Positions 27,795 to 37,055 of a stretch of DNA of 50,897 bases are shown here, piece by piece. The notes beneath the pieces were generated by a model. The model had not been told where the DNA came from and searched no databases. It was given only the letters and a program-made list of their open reading frames with translations. Both the position numbers and the translations under genes were made by a program. How positions within the stretch are numbered: the stretch's first letter is position 1; each line of letters begins with the position of its first letter. Origin of the DNA: an uncultured Pirellulaceae bacterium (lineage in GTDB: Bacteria; Planctomycetota; Planctomycetia; Pirellulales; Pirellulaceae); assembly GCA_938040995.1 (NCBI GenBank), contig CALHZT010000295.1, positions 1 through 50,897 of the forward strand. The letters run 5' to 3'.

Positions 27795-30347
27795 TTATCG
27801 CCAATGGAGGACGCGAAAGACGCCGTCGCCTTCGCGAATTTTGACTGGCAAACTCATGATCCGATCACGATAAACGCTCAGTCCGACTGCAATCAGGAAG
27901 CACGCTCCGCCGCCGATCATCATCACTGTCGAAACGCTATTCAGCATGGAAGGCATTCGCAGTAAAGTCACCAGACTCACAAGGTAAGTCGTTAGCAACG
28001 CCGCGCCGGTGATCGTTGTGCTGCGGATCTTGCAACTCATGCCAGCCGCCAATAGTCCGAACCCGGCGAGCAGCACGCTGATCTCGTGGAAGAGCATCCA
28101 GTTCCACGCCCCGCTGGTATCGCCAGATACATCGAACGACCGGTAAGCGACCAATCCCAAAAGCAGCGGCGTCGCGGTCATCAGGCAGCCAACCCATAGT
28201 GCATCAGTTGCTGACTGATCTGCTTTTTCGCCTTCGCGATACCACCCGATGTGGCCAATCACGAGCAGCGAAATCCCGATCAAAATCGTCCCGAGTTCAA
28301 CCTTGTGAACGAATGACGTGTTCAGCAGCGAGTTCACGACGAACACCATCGAGACGCAGTTCGAGAGGCCGGCGGCTCGGAATGCCGATCGCCAGCCTTT
28401 ACTCGTCGTCATCAATGACGTGACAAGAATCGCGGACAGTTGGATGATGATGACCCAGAGCAATCCGGCCGTCACGCTACCGTCAACGATCCGGCTGAGC
28501 GCCAACAGCATGCCCGCGACGGTACTGAGTAACACAAGAATGTTGCCTGGCACTTCCCATGCCTCGACGGCTTCGGTCACAGCACCGGACAGGCGATTCC
28601 AGAATCCACAGGTTGCCAAAACGACTCCGCCAAGCGTTCCGGACATTACGATCGCATAGTCCCAGCCCAGGCCGACGTAGCCCATCAGGCAAATTGCGGC
28701 TCCGATAGCCGTCGTCGATCCGCCGATGCGGTTGAGCAAGGCGACTGGGCCTCGTGCCGAACCGAGCAAGGCGAACGATGACACCGCCAGGATCCACGCA
28801 GGAGTCAACCAGGTCGAATACGCTGCGGCTTGACCGTCTACGCAAAGCCCAAGCACACTCAGAAGTGTCATGCAAACTCCAGTCGTAGCGGCGGCCGGAA
28901 CCACGTTTCCGAGCTGAAGCGAGTTGTCAGTTTGCGACTCGCTTCCGGAAGATTCGTGGTAGCGGAACAACGTCCAGACTGCACATGCGACTGGAATCGC
29001 GAGACCGAATACAGCCAGGATATCCAGCGACTTGATGCCAATGACGATTGGCAAAGAGATCGCCGCCAGAACCGCGACGGAAACACCGGCCAAGCGGAAG
29101 AAATCCGCCCTGTCTGCCATTCGCCATCGGATCAATCGCTGTCCTGTCGTAAAGGACGCGATCACGGTACAAGCGAGTTGGAGTGTGATGATCCAGTCGA
29201 AATTATCGAGGACGAACCGGCTGCCGAATCCAGCCATAGCAGCGAATGCCTGCCCGAATGCAGCGACCAGCAGTCCGATCGTGGCAACCTGAATGTAGAT
29301 CCCGCGATACTTGCCCGTCATCCATGAAGGATCGGAAGGACGTTTGGGGCCGTCTGATTCAAAGATGTTGTTTGCAATGACCCAGCCGCAACATGCGATC
29401 GCGAGGTAGGGCAAGCGAAGTGGAATCGCGAAAAGGTCCATCGTGGTCACGATGCTCCACGCGATCAGCCCGAATGCGGACGCGAGGTACGTTCGGCGCG
29501 AACGGTCGAAGGAATGTTCCAACAGGCAACCGCCAGCCGAACAGGCAAGCAGGATCAGCGCCCATACTTTTTGGGAATGATCGGTTGCAATGGCGGGAAG
29601 TTCCAACCAGTGGATCCAGTCATGAAAGATGGATGCGAGTTGACCGCCAAGAATGATTCCCAGTCCAGCCGTAAGTACGGCGACTCCGGAATAGCGAAAT
29701 GCCTTGCCGAAGTTGTTTCGTGAAAAATCGCCTTCGGTGACACTGAACAGTCGTTCCGCATACACGCAAAGCCATCCTGTGATTACCAGGAAAGTCGCCG
29801 GGGGCATCAGTTGCCAGAAGCGACCTACGGTACGGTCCGCGAGGAACAGCATGCCCGTGAGCACGATGCCGCCGACGAATGCATAGACGAAGGTCGGCCT
29901 CCGCAATGCTCTCGCGACAATTGCATAGATCGCGCAACAGATAGCGGCGGGTATCCAGAGATGCCCGCCGTCTTTGATTGTGATCAGCCCCTGTGCATCA
30001 TAGAACCACAGGTTGAGCGGCATCGCGAGGGAGGCAAGAAGCGTCATTCCGGTACCCGCCAGTTGGTATCGCGTGTAGCGAACCATGGCGACGCCGGCGG
30101 CGAGTAAGGAAAGCGTAACGGTCCCAAGCGTCGCCGCAACGACGACTGGATTCTCAAAAACTCCGATCGACCAAAGCCATCCGATGAACCCGAGGACAAG
30201 CACGCCCCCGCCGCACATCATCATGCGTTGTAAGGCTTCGGGACTGAGAAGCTGTTCGATCAGCCGCCGGGTCTTTCCAGAGTCGCCACCTCGTGGGTTT
30301 GCGGCTCCGGCGAGTTCGGCGGTGATGATTTCCTCGGGACTGTGCAT
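27795..30347 (-). CDS. Large polytopic membrane protein, unknown function
   Basis: An 850-residue integral membrane protein with about 20 or more hydrophobic segments spread through its length (for example VLVLGFIGWLWSIGVF near 52-67, VVVAATLGTVTLSLLAAGVAM near 71-91, and VSLVTLLRM... late). A short hydrophilic N-terminus (MHSPEEIITAELAGAANPRGG) precedes the first segment. I cannot assign a family; the alternation of predicted helices and lack of charged catalytic motifs suggest a structural or transport role. The start ATG has GGGGGA seven bases upstream. It is transcribed alone and ends at a terminator. Confidence 0.75.
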   Translation of the reverse strand: MHSPEEIITAELAGAANPRGGDSGKTRRLIEQLLSPEALQRMMMCGGGVLVLGFIGWLWSIGVFENPVVVAATLGTVTLSLLAAGVAMVRYTRYQLAGTGMTLLASLAMPLNLWFYDAQGLITIKDGGHLWIPAAICCAIYAIVARALRRPTFVYAFVGGIVLTGMLFLADRTVGRFWQLMPPATFLVITGWLCVYAERLFSVTEGDFSRNNFGKAFRYSGVAVLTAGLGIILGGQLASIFHDWIHWLELPAIATDHSQKVWALILLACSAGGCLLEHSFDRSRRTYLASAFGLIAWSIVTTMDLFAIPLRLPYLAIACCGWVIANNIFESDGPKRPSDPSWMTGKYRGIYIQVATIGLLVAAFGQAFAAMAGFGSRFVLDNFDWIITLQLACTVIASFTTGQRLIRWRMADRADFFRLAGVSVAVLAAISLPIVIGIKSLDILAVFGLAIPVACAVWTLFRYHESSGSESQTDNSLQLGNVVPAAATTGVCMTLLSVLGLCVDGQAAAYSTWLTPAWILAVSSFALLGSARGPVALLNRIGGSTTAIGAAICLMGYVGLGWDYAIVMSGTLGGVVLATCGFWNRLSGAVTEAVEAWEVPGNILVLLSTVAGMLLALSRIVDGSVTAGLLWVIIIQLSAILVTSLMTTSKGWRSAFRAAGLSNCVSMVFVVNSLLNTSFVHKVELGTILIGISLLVIGHIGWYREGEKADQSATDALWVGCLMTATPLLLGLVAYRSFDVSGDTSGAWNWMLFHEISVLLAGFGLLAAGMSCKIRSTTITGAALLTTYLVSLVTLLRMPSMLNSVSTVMMIGGGACFLIAVGLSVYRDRIMSLPVKIREGDGVFRVLHWR

Positions 30348-31030
30348 GGCTTGTTCCCCCAGTGAACAATTGGAGCGATGAATGGAATGCTCGCCTTAAA
30401 GCACGCTGCGTGCCGAATCGCCGGCCAGATGAGGTGAACACTGCCGCTGGTTCCAGGCATTTGGCGGTGAGATGCTGATATATCAGGCTCCAGCCATCAA
30501 ACAGGCAGTCGCAAAACCATGGTATTTTTTGCGCCGTGAAAGCCGTTGCCTCGCCAGTGCGTGGTCGCTCCATGTACTGTTGTGGTCGCTGAGCGTTCAA
30601 TCGCTGGCCGCTTGAGTTTGGGCGGGCGTCCACGACGCTGCCTCCGGCATCATTGACAGTATTGATAGCATTCGACCGGCGGGTTTCCCTTTCGGAAAAA
30701 AATTCACCGCAGCTGGTCGCCCCTCTTCCTGGGGAAATCACTTGCAAGGAAGCTGGGCTTTCTGTGACAAGAATTTGCCCATTTGTATCGCCATTAAGCT
30801 GCGTCCACGTACGTTACGTGGATTTGATGGTTCGTAAATCGAGAGCGTCAACCTGAGCAGAAATGTGAGGCTGGGTGGTTTGCGATATTTACTCCGAATG
30901 AGTCGTCTTTAAGTCTGGCTTGACGGCAAGAAGTCACTTTGGTCATATCCGGTTTGTGAGTGCGGATCGCGTGCTCTCAGGCAGTATCAACTTTTTGCAA
31001 TCGAGCAGTCACTGACGAAACCAAATAGCG
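30348..31030. other. Intergenic region; possible unannotated transcript
   Basis: About 680 bases upstream of the strong plus-strand terminator at 31031-31080. No reading frame with a convincing start site was found. Since the terminator needs a transcript, an RNA starting somewhere in 30750-31000 is possible, either a small RNA or the leader of the PEP-CTERM gene at 31146. Confidence 0.4.
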
Positions 31031-31080
31031 AGACATTACTTCAGGCCCGCGCGACGGGTCTGAAGTAATGTCTTTTTTTT
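31031..31080 (+). terminator. Strong intrinsic terminator with no gene upstream
   Basis: A 19-bp stem (31031-31049 against 31055-31073, one G-U pair) with a 5-base loop, followed by TTTTTTTT (31073-31080). This is the best rho-independent terminator in the window. No gene ends just upstream on the plus strand, and the next gene starts at 31146, so it could end a small RNA or act as an attenuator in that gene's leader. Confidence 0.85.
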
Positions 31081-31145
31081 ATGCCTGCTTCAGTCCGTCA
31101 ACCTGGAATCGAATCGTAGGCGTGTTATAAGTCCGGAGAAGCAAA

Positions 31146-31901
31146 GTGTTGAAGAGACTAATTGTTGCTGTTGTTGCATTGCTCGGTGTCGCCATTCAGG
31201 CGGACGCTGCGATTTTTTCCTACGGTGATTTCCTTGGCACAAGCTACATGTACCTGGATGTTGTCGAGGATACTCGCCAACAGCCGGATGCGTTGTTTGG
31301 CACGCCATCGATTCTCGGCAACACGCTGGATTTCGACCCGGTTAGCTTTGCCGCGAACGTGTCGAGTGTGACAGGCAGCTCCAGTTCAATGATCGTTGAC
31401 GGTCAATTGAACTTTACGGTCATGAGTAATTCCGACACCACGCCCATTTCGGTGGTTCGTTTCACCGAAGCTGGTGACTACTCGCTGGCTGGTTTGGGTA
31501 GCGCTCAAGCCACGGCTTCCGTCGCTGCACCAGTTCGCTGGACCATCACGCACGTGGATGGTGCTGCACTTTCGACGCCCGTTTCCGGGGCCGACAGCTT
31601 GACGTTTACTCCATCGGGCAGTTTCGCGCTACCAGGCGACTTGGCAACGGGAGCCTTGTGGGATGGCGAGTTGGATGTCAATGTTGCGGCATTCGCAGCG
31701 GCCAATGGAATCACAGGCAACGTTACCAAGGTTGAATTCGCACTTGATAACACATTGGCAGTGGCAGCTGCGGATGGTGGCTCGGCAGGGATTTTCAAGA
31801 AAGACTTTAGCGGCGTGATTATCAACGTACCCGAGCCGGGTGCAGTTTCACTGTTGGTTTTCGGACTGGCTGGTTGCCTCTTCGCCCGACGACGTCGATA
31901 G
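31146..31901 (+). CDS. PEP-CTERM exported protein
   Basis: A 251-residue exported protein. It opens with a GTG codon (GGAGA six bases before it) and a signal peptide (LKRLIVAVVALLGVAIQADA). The middle is a beta-rich region with no recognised family, similar in composition to other PEP-CTERM proteins (ASVAAPVRWTITHVDG, SGVIINVPEPGA). The C-terminus is VPEPGAVSLLVFGLAGCLF then RRRR, a PEP-CTERM sorting signal processed by exosortase. A perfect hairpin terminator follows at 31936-31969. Confidence 0.85.
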   Translation: MLKRLIVAVVALLGVAIQADAAIFSYGDFLGTSYMYLDVVEDTRQQPDALFGTPSILGNTLDFDPVSFAANVSSVTGSSSSMIVDGQLNFTVMSNSDTTPISVVRFTEAGDYSLAGLGSAQATASVAAPVRWTITHVDGAALSTPVSGADSLTFTPSGSFALPGDLATGALWDGELDVNVAAFAAANGITGNVTKVEFALDNTLAVAAADGGSAGIFKKDFSGVIINVPEPGAVSLLVFGLAGCLFARRRR

Positions 31902-31935
31902 AACCGTCGCAACGACAGTTGCACTGAACTACAGA

Positions 31936-31969
31936 AAAGCACGATGGATCAGAAGATCCATCGTGCTTT
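31936..31969. terminator. Bidirectional hairpin terminator between convergent genes
   Basis: AAAGCACGATGGATC (31936-31950) and GATCCATCGTGCTTT (31955-31969) form a perfect 15-bp stem with a 4-base AGAA loop. Plus-strand readout ends CTTTGTTTATG; minus-strand readout ends CTTTTCTG. It sits between the stops of the PEP-CTERM gene and the minus-strand isomerase-like gene and can serve both. Confidence 0.85.
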
Positions 31970-32005
31970 GTTTATGTAGTCGGGCTGTATTCTTCGCAAA
32001 CGAAG

Positions 32006-32947
32006 CTAAGCCGGAACCTTGGCGACTTTTTCGAGCAACTTCTTGGTGGCTTTGATGCCCTCGTATTCGCCAAGTCCGCCGCCTTCGTACTCGATACCGA
32101 CCCACCCGTGATAGTTGTGCTTGTTGACGACGATATCCATCATCTTGGCAAAATCGGTATTCTTCTCGTTACCTTCGTCATCAAAATCGTGGCTCTTGGC
32201 ACTGACGGCTTTTGCGAACGGCATCAGCTCGTCGATCCCTTTGTAGCGATCGTACATTTCTTCCTTGCTGACGCGAAAATTGCCAAAGTCAGGCAGTGTG
32301 CCACAGTTTTCCATGCCGACCTTCTTCATGACTCCGGCGAGCCATTCGCCATTCGACGAAAGTCCGCCATGATTTTCGACGATCACGTTCAAGCCGTGCT
32401 CTTTCGCGAATTCGCTCAAACGGGCCAGACCATCGGCGGCTCGTCCCTGCTGTTCTTCGAATGATCCGCTGGACTGCGCATTCACGCGAATGGAATGGCA
32501 CCCGAGCGTCTTGGCAGCGGTGACCCAGCGATGATGATTCTCAACGGCTTTGGTCCGCTTGGCTTCGTCTGCGTCACCAAGTGCGCCTTCGCCATCCACC
32601 ATAATGAGCAGCTGCTTGACGTCGTGATCGGCGGCTCGTTCGTTCAACTGCTTGAGGTAGTCGGCATCTTCTGCCTTGTCCTTGAAGAACGAGTTTACGT
32701 ATTCGATCGCATCAATGCCGAACTCTTCTTTGGTCGTTTTCGCAAAATCAAGATTGTCCAGTTTCTCGCCCTTGAGAGCACGATGCAGGGACCATTCGGC
32801 CAACGAAATCTTGAACGGCATATCGTCGCTTCCTTTGTCGCCTTCGCTTGCCAGCAGATTGGTGGGTAAATTCATTGCGATACCGGCGGATGCCGCCGTG
32901 GCGGCGGACCCTTTGATAAATCTGCGGCGGGTGAGGCGATTTGTCAT
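32006..32947 (-). CDS. Tat-exported TIM-barrel isomerase-like protein
   Basis: A 313-residue member of the sugar phosphate isomerase/epimerase (xylose isomerase-like TIM barrel) superfamily. A twin-arginine signal ([20 protein letters not shown]) predicts Tat export, usual for folded, metal-containing planctomycete proteins of this type. Conserved pieces are [44 protein letters not shown] and [17 protein letters not shown], typical of the metal-binding strands. GGAGA precedes the start. The natural substrate is unknown. A second related protein occurs at 43477-44373. Confidence 0.88.
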   Translation of the reverse strand: MTNRLTRRRFIKGSAATAASAGIAMNLPTNLLASEGDKGSDDMPFKISLAEWSLHRALKGEKLDNLDFAKTTKEEFGIDAIEYVNSFFKDKAEDADYLKQLNERAADHDVKQLLIMVDGEGALGDADEAKRTKAVENHHRWVTAAKTLGCHSIRVNAQSSGSFEEQQGRAADGLARLSEFAKEHGLNVIVENHGGLSSNGEWLAGVMKKVGMENCGTLPDFGNFRVSKEEMYDRYKGIDELMPFAKAVSAKSHDFDDEGNEKNTDFAKMMDIVVNKHNYHGWVGIEYEGGGLGEYEGIKATKKLLEKVAKVPA

Positions 32948-33405
32948 AGTGACTTATTCTCCGTTAACTTCTTCAATTTTTTCGATTTGAATTGCCGGCG
33001 ACTGTTGGTGTACAGACCTTCGCCTGCAATCGCTCACCGACGTCAATTTTGACGATTTGCCTTGAATTATAGCGGTGCGATGGTGGGGCGGGCAAACAGG
33101 TATTACACAGTGTCACGGCGAGGAAGGCTCTACCGTTCGGCAGGAACAACTGCCCTCCCCGTCGCTGAGGCTCCGACCCTCCCGGAATTTACTCGTGCAA
33201 CTCGCAAAAGGGAGGGGTAACAAGAGTAAGGGGGAGCGTATCAAGAGCGAGGCGGCATCGCGGCCGGGCCACTGAAGTGCTGAACTGAACCTTTTTCGAA
33301 CAGCACGCTCTTTCTTTTCTGCGACCCGGCGACTTTTTTGATGAAAGTCACCATCAAATGGCGGTCCGGTGTGGGCGTGGGCGCGGTAAACTTGAAGGAG
33401 GCGAC
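32948..33405. other. Intergenic region with one repeat, no gene
   Basis: About 460 bases between the divergent isomerase-like gene and hflX. Only the short repeat at 33153-33183 stands out; promoters for both genes must lie here but are not obvious. Confidence 0.55.
33153..33183 (+). repeat. CCCTCCCCGTCGC short repeat, copy 3
   Basis: CCCTCCCCGTCGC then TGAGGCTCCGACCCTCCC, 31 bases. Identical to the 9338-9377 copy apart from that copy's internal 9-base duplication. Confidence 0.8.
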
Positions 33406-34953
33406 ATGCCCGTCAATCTTAAACCTGCGAGGAATCAGGACTCCACCTACCACGTGACAGAACGAGACCGCAAACAAAGCGTCGAATGCGAAACAGCCGT
33501 ATTGGCTGGAGTCGTATTTCCGGACAAAACATACAACGGCCATCCGCTGGATGAATTGCAGGGGCTTGCCGAAACGGCGGGAGCCGACATTGTCGGCCGC
33601 ATGATTCAGCGGCGGGACAAGCCGGTGAGCAAGACTTACCTTGGTGCCGGTAAAGTCGAAGAGCTGGCGTTTCTCGTCAACGATCTCGATGCCGACGTTG
33701 TCATTTTTGATAACGATCTTTCGCCGGGGCAGGTCCGCAATCTGGAACAGGCCACGTGTGTCAAAGTCCTCGACCGGACGGAGCTGATTCTCGACATCTT
33801 TGCGTCTCATGCGCAGACGCTCGAATCGCGGCTGGCCGTGGAGCTGGCCCAACTCGAATATTCCCTGCCGCGTCTGAAGCGAATGTGGACTCACCTTTCG
33901 CGATTGAAGATGGGGATCGGGATGCGAGGTCCGGGTGAGAAACAGTTGGAGGTTGACCGACGGTTGGTCGAAAAGCGGATTCACGACCTGCGATCCGAAC
34001 TCACGAAAATTGAGAAACGCAAAGAACGCCAGGTTGCCGGGCGACGCGGATTCATGACCGTCTCGCTCGTCGGTTATACAAACGCGGGCAAGAGTACGCT
34101 CATGAACGCGCTGACGGACGCGGGTGTCAAAGCCCAGGATCAACTGTTCGCAACGCTTGATACGCGAACTCGCCGTTGGCAACTTCCCAATTGGGGGCCG
34201 GTGTTGTTGAGCGATACCGTTGGTTTTATTCGCGACTTGCCTCACGGACTCGTCGCAAGTTTCAAGGCGACGCTCGAAGAGGCTCGCCAAGCCGACCTTT
34301 TGCTGCATGTAGCCGATGCCTCCAGTCCCGATTTTTATGATCAGGTCAGTGCGGTGTATCAGGTGCTTGGCGAGTTGGAAATTGACGAGAAGAACGCATT
34401 GCTCGTCGCAAACAAAGTCGACGCGGCGGAAAATCGGGCAATTGTTGATGCGGTCCTCCGGCGTTATCCAAACGCGGTGCCCGTGAGCGCCGTGACGGGT
34501 GAAGGCCTCGATCAGCTGGCGATTGCCGTGAGCGATGCTCTCAGCATGACGTTCCGCGATGTCGATATCGAAACGGATGTGAGTAACGGAAAACTGATGG
34601 CTTATCTGGCAGCGAAGGGCGAGGTGATGTCGCGGCGGTACGAGGGCGAACGAGTCATCATGCATTGCCGCATTCCGCAGAAGTATCTGGGGCGGATTAC
34701 CGATCCGACGGCGATTATCAGTCTTCGCGAGTCGCCGATCGAGATGAAGGCGATTGGTGAGTTTGCGAATGCCGAAGATTCCGAGGATGCGGACGAGGCT
34801 GAAGGTATCCAGTCGCCGGAGACGGAAGCAACGGCTGATTCAGCTGCTGTTTCCGAAGCGGATGTCAGCAGTAACGAAGCGGCCAACGAGATTGCTTCGG
34901 TCGAACCGCCGACTGAGCACGCCGGCGACCCGTTGGAGAATGAAGGAAGCTAA
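33406..34953 (+). CDS. hflX: GTPase HflX
   Basis: Ribosome-associated GTPase of the Obg-HflX group that acts on stalled or 50S ribosomes (515 residues from the ATG at 33406, preceded by AAGGAGG five bases upstream; an in-frame start at 33358 adds 16 residues). The N-terminal HflX domain has the YLGAGKVEEL motif and the Gly-rich linker RGPGEKQLEVDRRLV. The G domain has GYTNAGKST (P-loop), DTVGFIRDLP (G3), NKVD (G4) and SAVTGEG (G5). The C-terminus carries an extra acidic tail of about 70 residues (NAEDSEDADEAEGIQ..., PPTEHAGDPLENEGS) not present in E. coli HflX. The SDR gene follows closely. Confidence 0.96.
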   Translation: MPVNLKPARNQDSTYHVTERDRKQSVECETAVLAGVVFPDKTYNGHPLDELQGLAETAGADIVGRMIQRRDKPVSKTYLGAGKVEELAFLVNDLDADVVIFDNDLSPGQVRNLEQATCVKVLDRTELILDIFASHAQTLESRLAVELAQLEYSLPRLKRMWTHLSRLKMGIGMRGPGEKQLEVDRRLVEKRIHDLRSELTKIEKRKERQVAGRRGFMTVSLVGYTNAGKSTLMNALTDAGVKAQDQLFATLDTRTRRWQLPNWGPVLLSDTVGFIRDLPHGLVASFKATLEEARQADLLLHVADASSPDFYDQVSAVYQVLGELEIDEKNALLVANKVDAAENRAIVDAVLRRYPNAVPVSAVTGEGLDQLAIAVSDALSMTFRDVDIETDVSNGKLMAYLAAKGEVMSRRYEGERVIMHCRIPQKYLGRITDPTAIISLRESPIEMKAIGEFANAEDSEDADEAEGIQSPETEATADSAAVSEADVSSNEAANEIASVEPPTEHAGDPLENEGS

Positions 34954-34962
34954 CATTCAGGG

Positions 34963-35757
34963 ATGGCCAGACGGGAAATTCGAAACGCTCGTGTTCTGAT
35001 CACTGGTGCTTCCAGTGGAATTGGCGAGGCGCTTGCGCGAGCGATGGTAGCGGGTGGAGCGAAGGTGCTTCTGACGGCTCGGCGGCAAGAGCGGCTGGAT
35101 GAATTGGCAAGCGAGCTCGCATCAGGGGCCGGCGAGGCGCGGGTGTTGGCTGGAGACGTGACCGATGGCGAGCATCGGCGCAAACTTCTCGACGTGATGC
35201 AGGCGGAATGGGACGGAATCGACATTCTGGTCAACAATGCAGGCGTCGGTGCGATCGGCCATTTCGTAAAAGCAGATGACCGGCGGCTGCGCACCGTCAT
35301 GGAAGTCAACTTTTTCGCCGTCGCCGAGTTTGTTCGCGAAGCGTTCCCGATGTTGAAAGAAAGCCGGCAGCAGGGGAAATCACCGGCGATCGTAAATGTA
35401 GGATCGGTGCTTGGACACACGGCGGTACCTGGGAAGTCTGAATACTGCGCGAGCAAGTTTGCACTGCACGGATTTAGTGACTCGGTTCGCAACGAACTCA
35501 AACGCGAAGGCATCGATGTCATCCTGATCAGCCCCAGCACGACGAAGAGCGAATTTACGGACTCGCTGCTGGAAGATCAGGGCGGCACTGCGAAGAACCC
35601 GTACGGGATGACTCCGGACGCGGTTGCGGCTCATATGATTCGCGGGATTCGGACTGGCCGCCGCGAGATCATTCTTTCCGTCAGCGGAACGCTGCTTGTC
35701 TGGCTGGATCGAATCTGCCCACCACTTGCGAGCTTAATCTTGCGCAGGTTCGGGTAG
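34963..35757 (+). CDS. Short-chain dehydrogenase/reductase
   Basis: Classical SDR oxidoreductase, 264 residues. The NAD(P)-binding motif is TGASSGIG (14-21 or nearby), followed by VLAGDVTD, the structural NNAG, the catalytic Ser in VNVGSVLGH and the YCASK catalytic motif. SDRs reduce or oxidise alcohols, sugars or ketones; the substrate cannot be inferred. It begins 10 bases after the hflX stop and is probably cotranscribed with it. A 173-bp GTAG-ended element (35768-35940) lies just downstream of its stop. Confidence 0.93.
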   Translation: MARREIRNARVLITGASSGIGEALARAMVAGGAKVLLTARRQERLDELASELASGAGEARVLAGDVTDGEHRRKLLDVMQAEWDGIDILVNNAGVGAIGHFVKADDRRLRTVMEVNFFAVAEFVREAFPMLKESRQQGKSPAIVNVGSVLGHTAVPGKSEYCASKFALHGFSDSVRNELKREGIDVILISPSTTKSEFTDSLLEDQGGTAKNPYGMTPDAVAAHMIRGIRTGRREIILSVSGTLLVWLDRICPPLASLILRRFG

Positions 35758-35767
35758 TTCGTAGTTT

Positions 35768-35940
35768 GTAGGCCGGAACAAGCGGCGATGTGAGTCAGAT
35801 TGTTCTTGCGATAAACGCCGCGCAGTTCCGGCAATCGAAGCTTCTTGTATTTCACGATCTGCTCCGACCGGAATTGCCGGCACTGCGCGGCGGTGGCCGG
35901 AAGCGAGTTGCACACTTCATCGCCGCTTGTACCAGCCTAC
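35768..35940. repeat. 173-bp GTAG-ended element, copy A
   Basis: Begins GTAGGCCGGAACAAGCGGCG and ends CGCCGCTTGTACCAGCCTAC. The outer terminal repeats pair over 22 positions with two mismatches; an inner pair of about 20 bases (ACGCCGCGCAG... and ...CTGCGCGGCG) forms a second stem. Located 10 bases after the SDR stop. Confidence 0.92.
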
Positions 35941-36103
35941 CATGCCGCGATCTGGTTGTCCCTGCTGCAAACGCCGCGCGAGGTGAATTGGATTTTTTCT
36001 CGTTTTGGCGACCAATTTTCCTGAACACGGGATCTCAGTAACCTGGGCTCAAAGGCAAGGGCCGCAATTCCGTGGTTTATCGCAAGCAGAACAGGTGGAG
36101 AAT

Positions 36104-36832
36104 ATGAATCTTCTAGAGAAACGAAACAGGAACACGAGCTGTAACCAACGACTGGAGATGAGTGTCGAGTCGCTCGAGTCGCGGGAAATGATGGCAGGGG
36201 ATGTAACGGTTCGCGTCAATGGTGATGCTGTGACGGTCATTGGTTCGAACGAAGCTGATCAAATTCAGATTTCATCGGCCTTCGGTGAAGTTTCAGTGCA
36301 GGCCACAGGTGATCTTGGCACGACGGTAAACGGCCAGGAGTCGTTTAGTACGGGACTCGCTTCACTCGAACGACTGACAATTCGCATGCGTGGCGGCGAC
36401 GACCGAATTTCGTTTCGCAATACGGTTGTTGACGGAGTGACGCGAATCTCGCTAGGTGGTTCCGATACGGGAGGCGAAATTGCGTTGAACAACGGCGTCG
36501 AACTCGAGACGCTAATTATTCGTGGTAGCTCCAAGTCTGACATTGTGACGATTGGCCAGCCGGAGATTGGTGAAATGAGATTCAACATGGGAGGCGGTAA
36601 CGACTTTGTGGGCATTAGCGCCGTCGCCCAATTGGGTGATTCGCACTCGATCCGAATGGGCTCCGGTGAAGATCATGTCCGTGTCAACAGTCTGCTCGGA
36701 TCAACAAGCCGGCTCCGGTTGTTCGGCAATGGAGGCAATGACCTGTTAAGCGCGGAAGGCGAAACGTTCGAATCAGAAAGCCTTGATTATCGCGGTTTTG
36801 AAGAGTTCAGGACAATCCATACAGGATTTTAG
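36104..36832 (+). CDS. Secreted protein with RTX-like Gly/Asp motifs
   Basis: A 242-residue protein with start at ATG 36104 (GGTGGAG upstream; the longer frame to 36005 lacks a ribosome site). The N-terminus has VESLESREMMAGD, a variant of the LEPR-XLL-type motif of planctomycete exported proteins, resembling the N-terminus of the lamin-tail protein. The rest is beta-rich with recurring Gly-Gly-Asp/Asn loops (RMRGGDDRI, MGGGNDFV, MGSGEDHV, GNGGNDLL), resembling haemolysin-type Ca-binding repeats. Function unknown, likely a secreted Ca-binding protein. It lies between two 173-bp elements. Confidence 0.82.
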   Translation: MNLLEKRNRNTSCNQRLEMSVESLESREMMAGDVTVRVNGDAVTVIGSNEADQIQISSAFGEVSVQATGDLGTTVNGQESFSTGLASLERLTIRMRGGDDRISFRNTVVDGVTRISLGGSDTGGEIALNNGVELETLIIRGSSKSDIVTIGQPEIGEMRFNMGGGNDFVGISAVAQLGDSHSIRMGSGEDHVRVNSLLGSTSRLRLFGNGGNDLLSAEGETFESESLDYRGFEEFRTIHTGF

Positions 36833-36847
36833 TTTTAGATCGTAGTC

Positions 36848-37020
36848 GTAGGCTGGTACAAGCGGCGATTCGGATCAGATTATTCTTGTGACAAACGCCG
36901 CGCAGTGCCGGCAATGGAAGCTTCTTGATCTCCATGATTTCTTTCGACCGGAATTGCCGGCACTGCGCGGCGTTGACCGGAAGCGAATGGTGAATTTCGT
37001 CGCCGCTTGTACCAGCCTAC
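36848..37020. repeat. 173-bp GTAG-ended element, copy B
   Basis: Best-preserved copy. Outer ends GTAGGCTGGTACAAGCGGCG and CGCCGCTTGTACCAGCCTAC match over 22 positions. The inner arms 36894-36914 and 36954-36974 are a perfect 21-bp pair (AACGCCGCGCAGTGCCGGCAA). It ends 35 bases before the RAYT start codon. Confidence 0.95.
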
Positions 37021-37055
37021 GAAAGGGTTACACTCGGCGACAGGGAGGTGTCGCC

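Noticed and set aside
30154-30747. 197-codon minus-strand frame upstream of the membrane protein
   Set aside because: Overlaps the real start of the 850-residue protein in another frame and has no recognisable domain.
33241-34665. 474-codon minus-strand reading frame opposite hflX
   Set aside because: It lies wholly antisense to a well-conserved HflX gene and shows no recognisable motifs; such mirror frames are common opposite GC-rich coding sequence.
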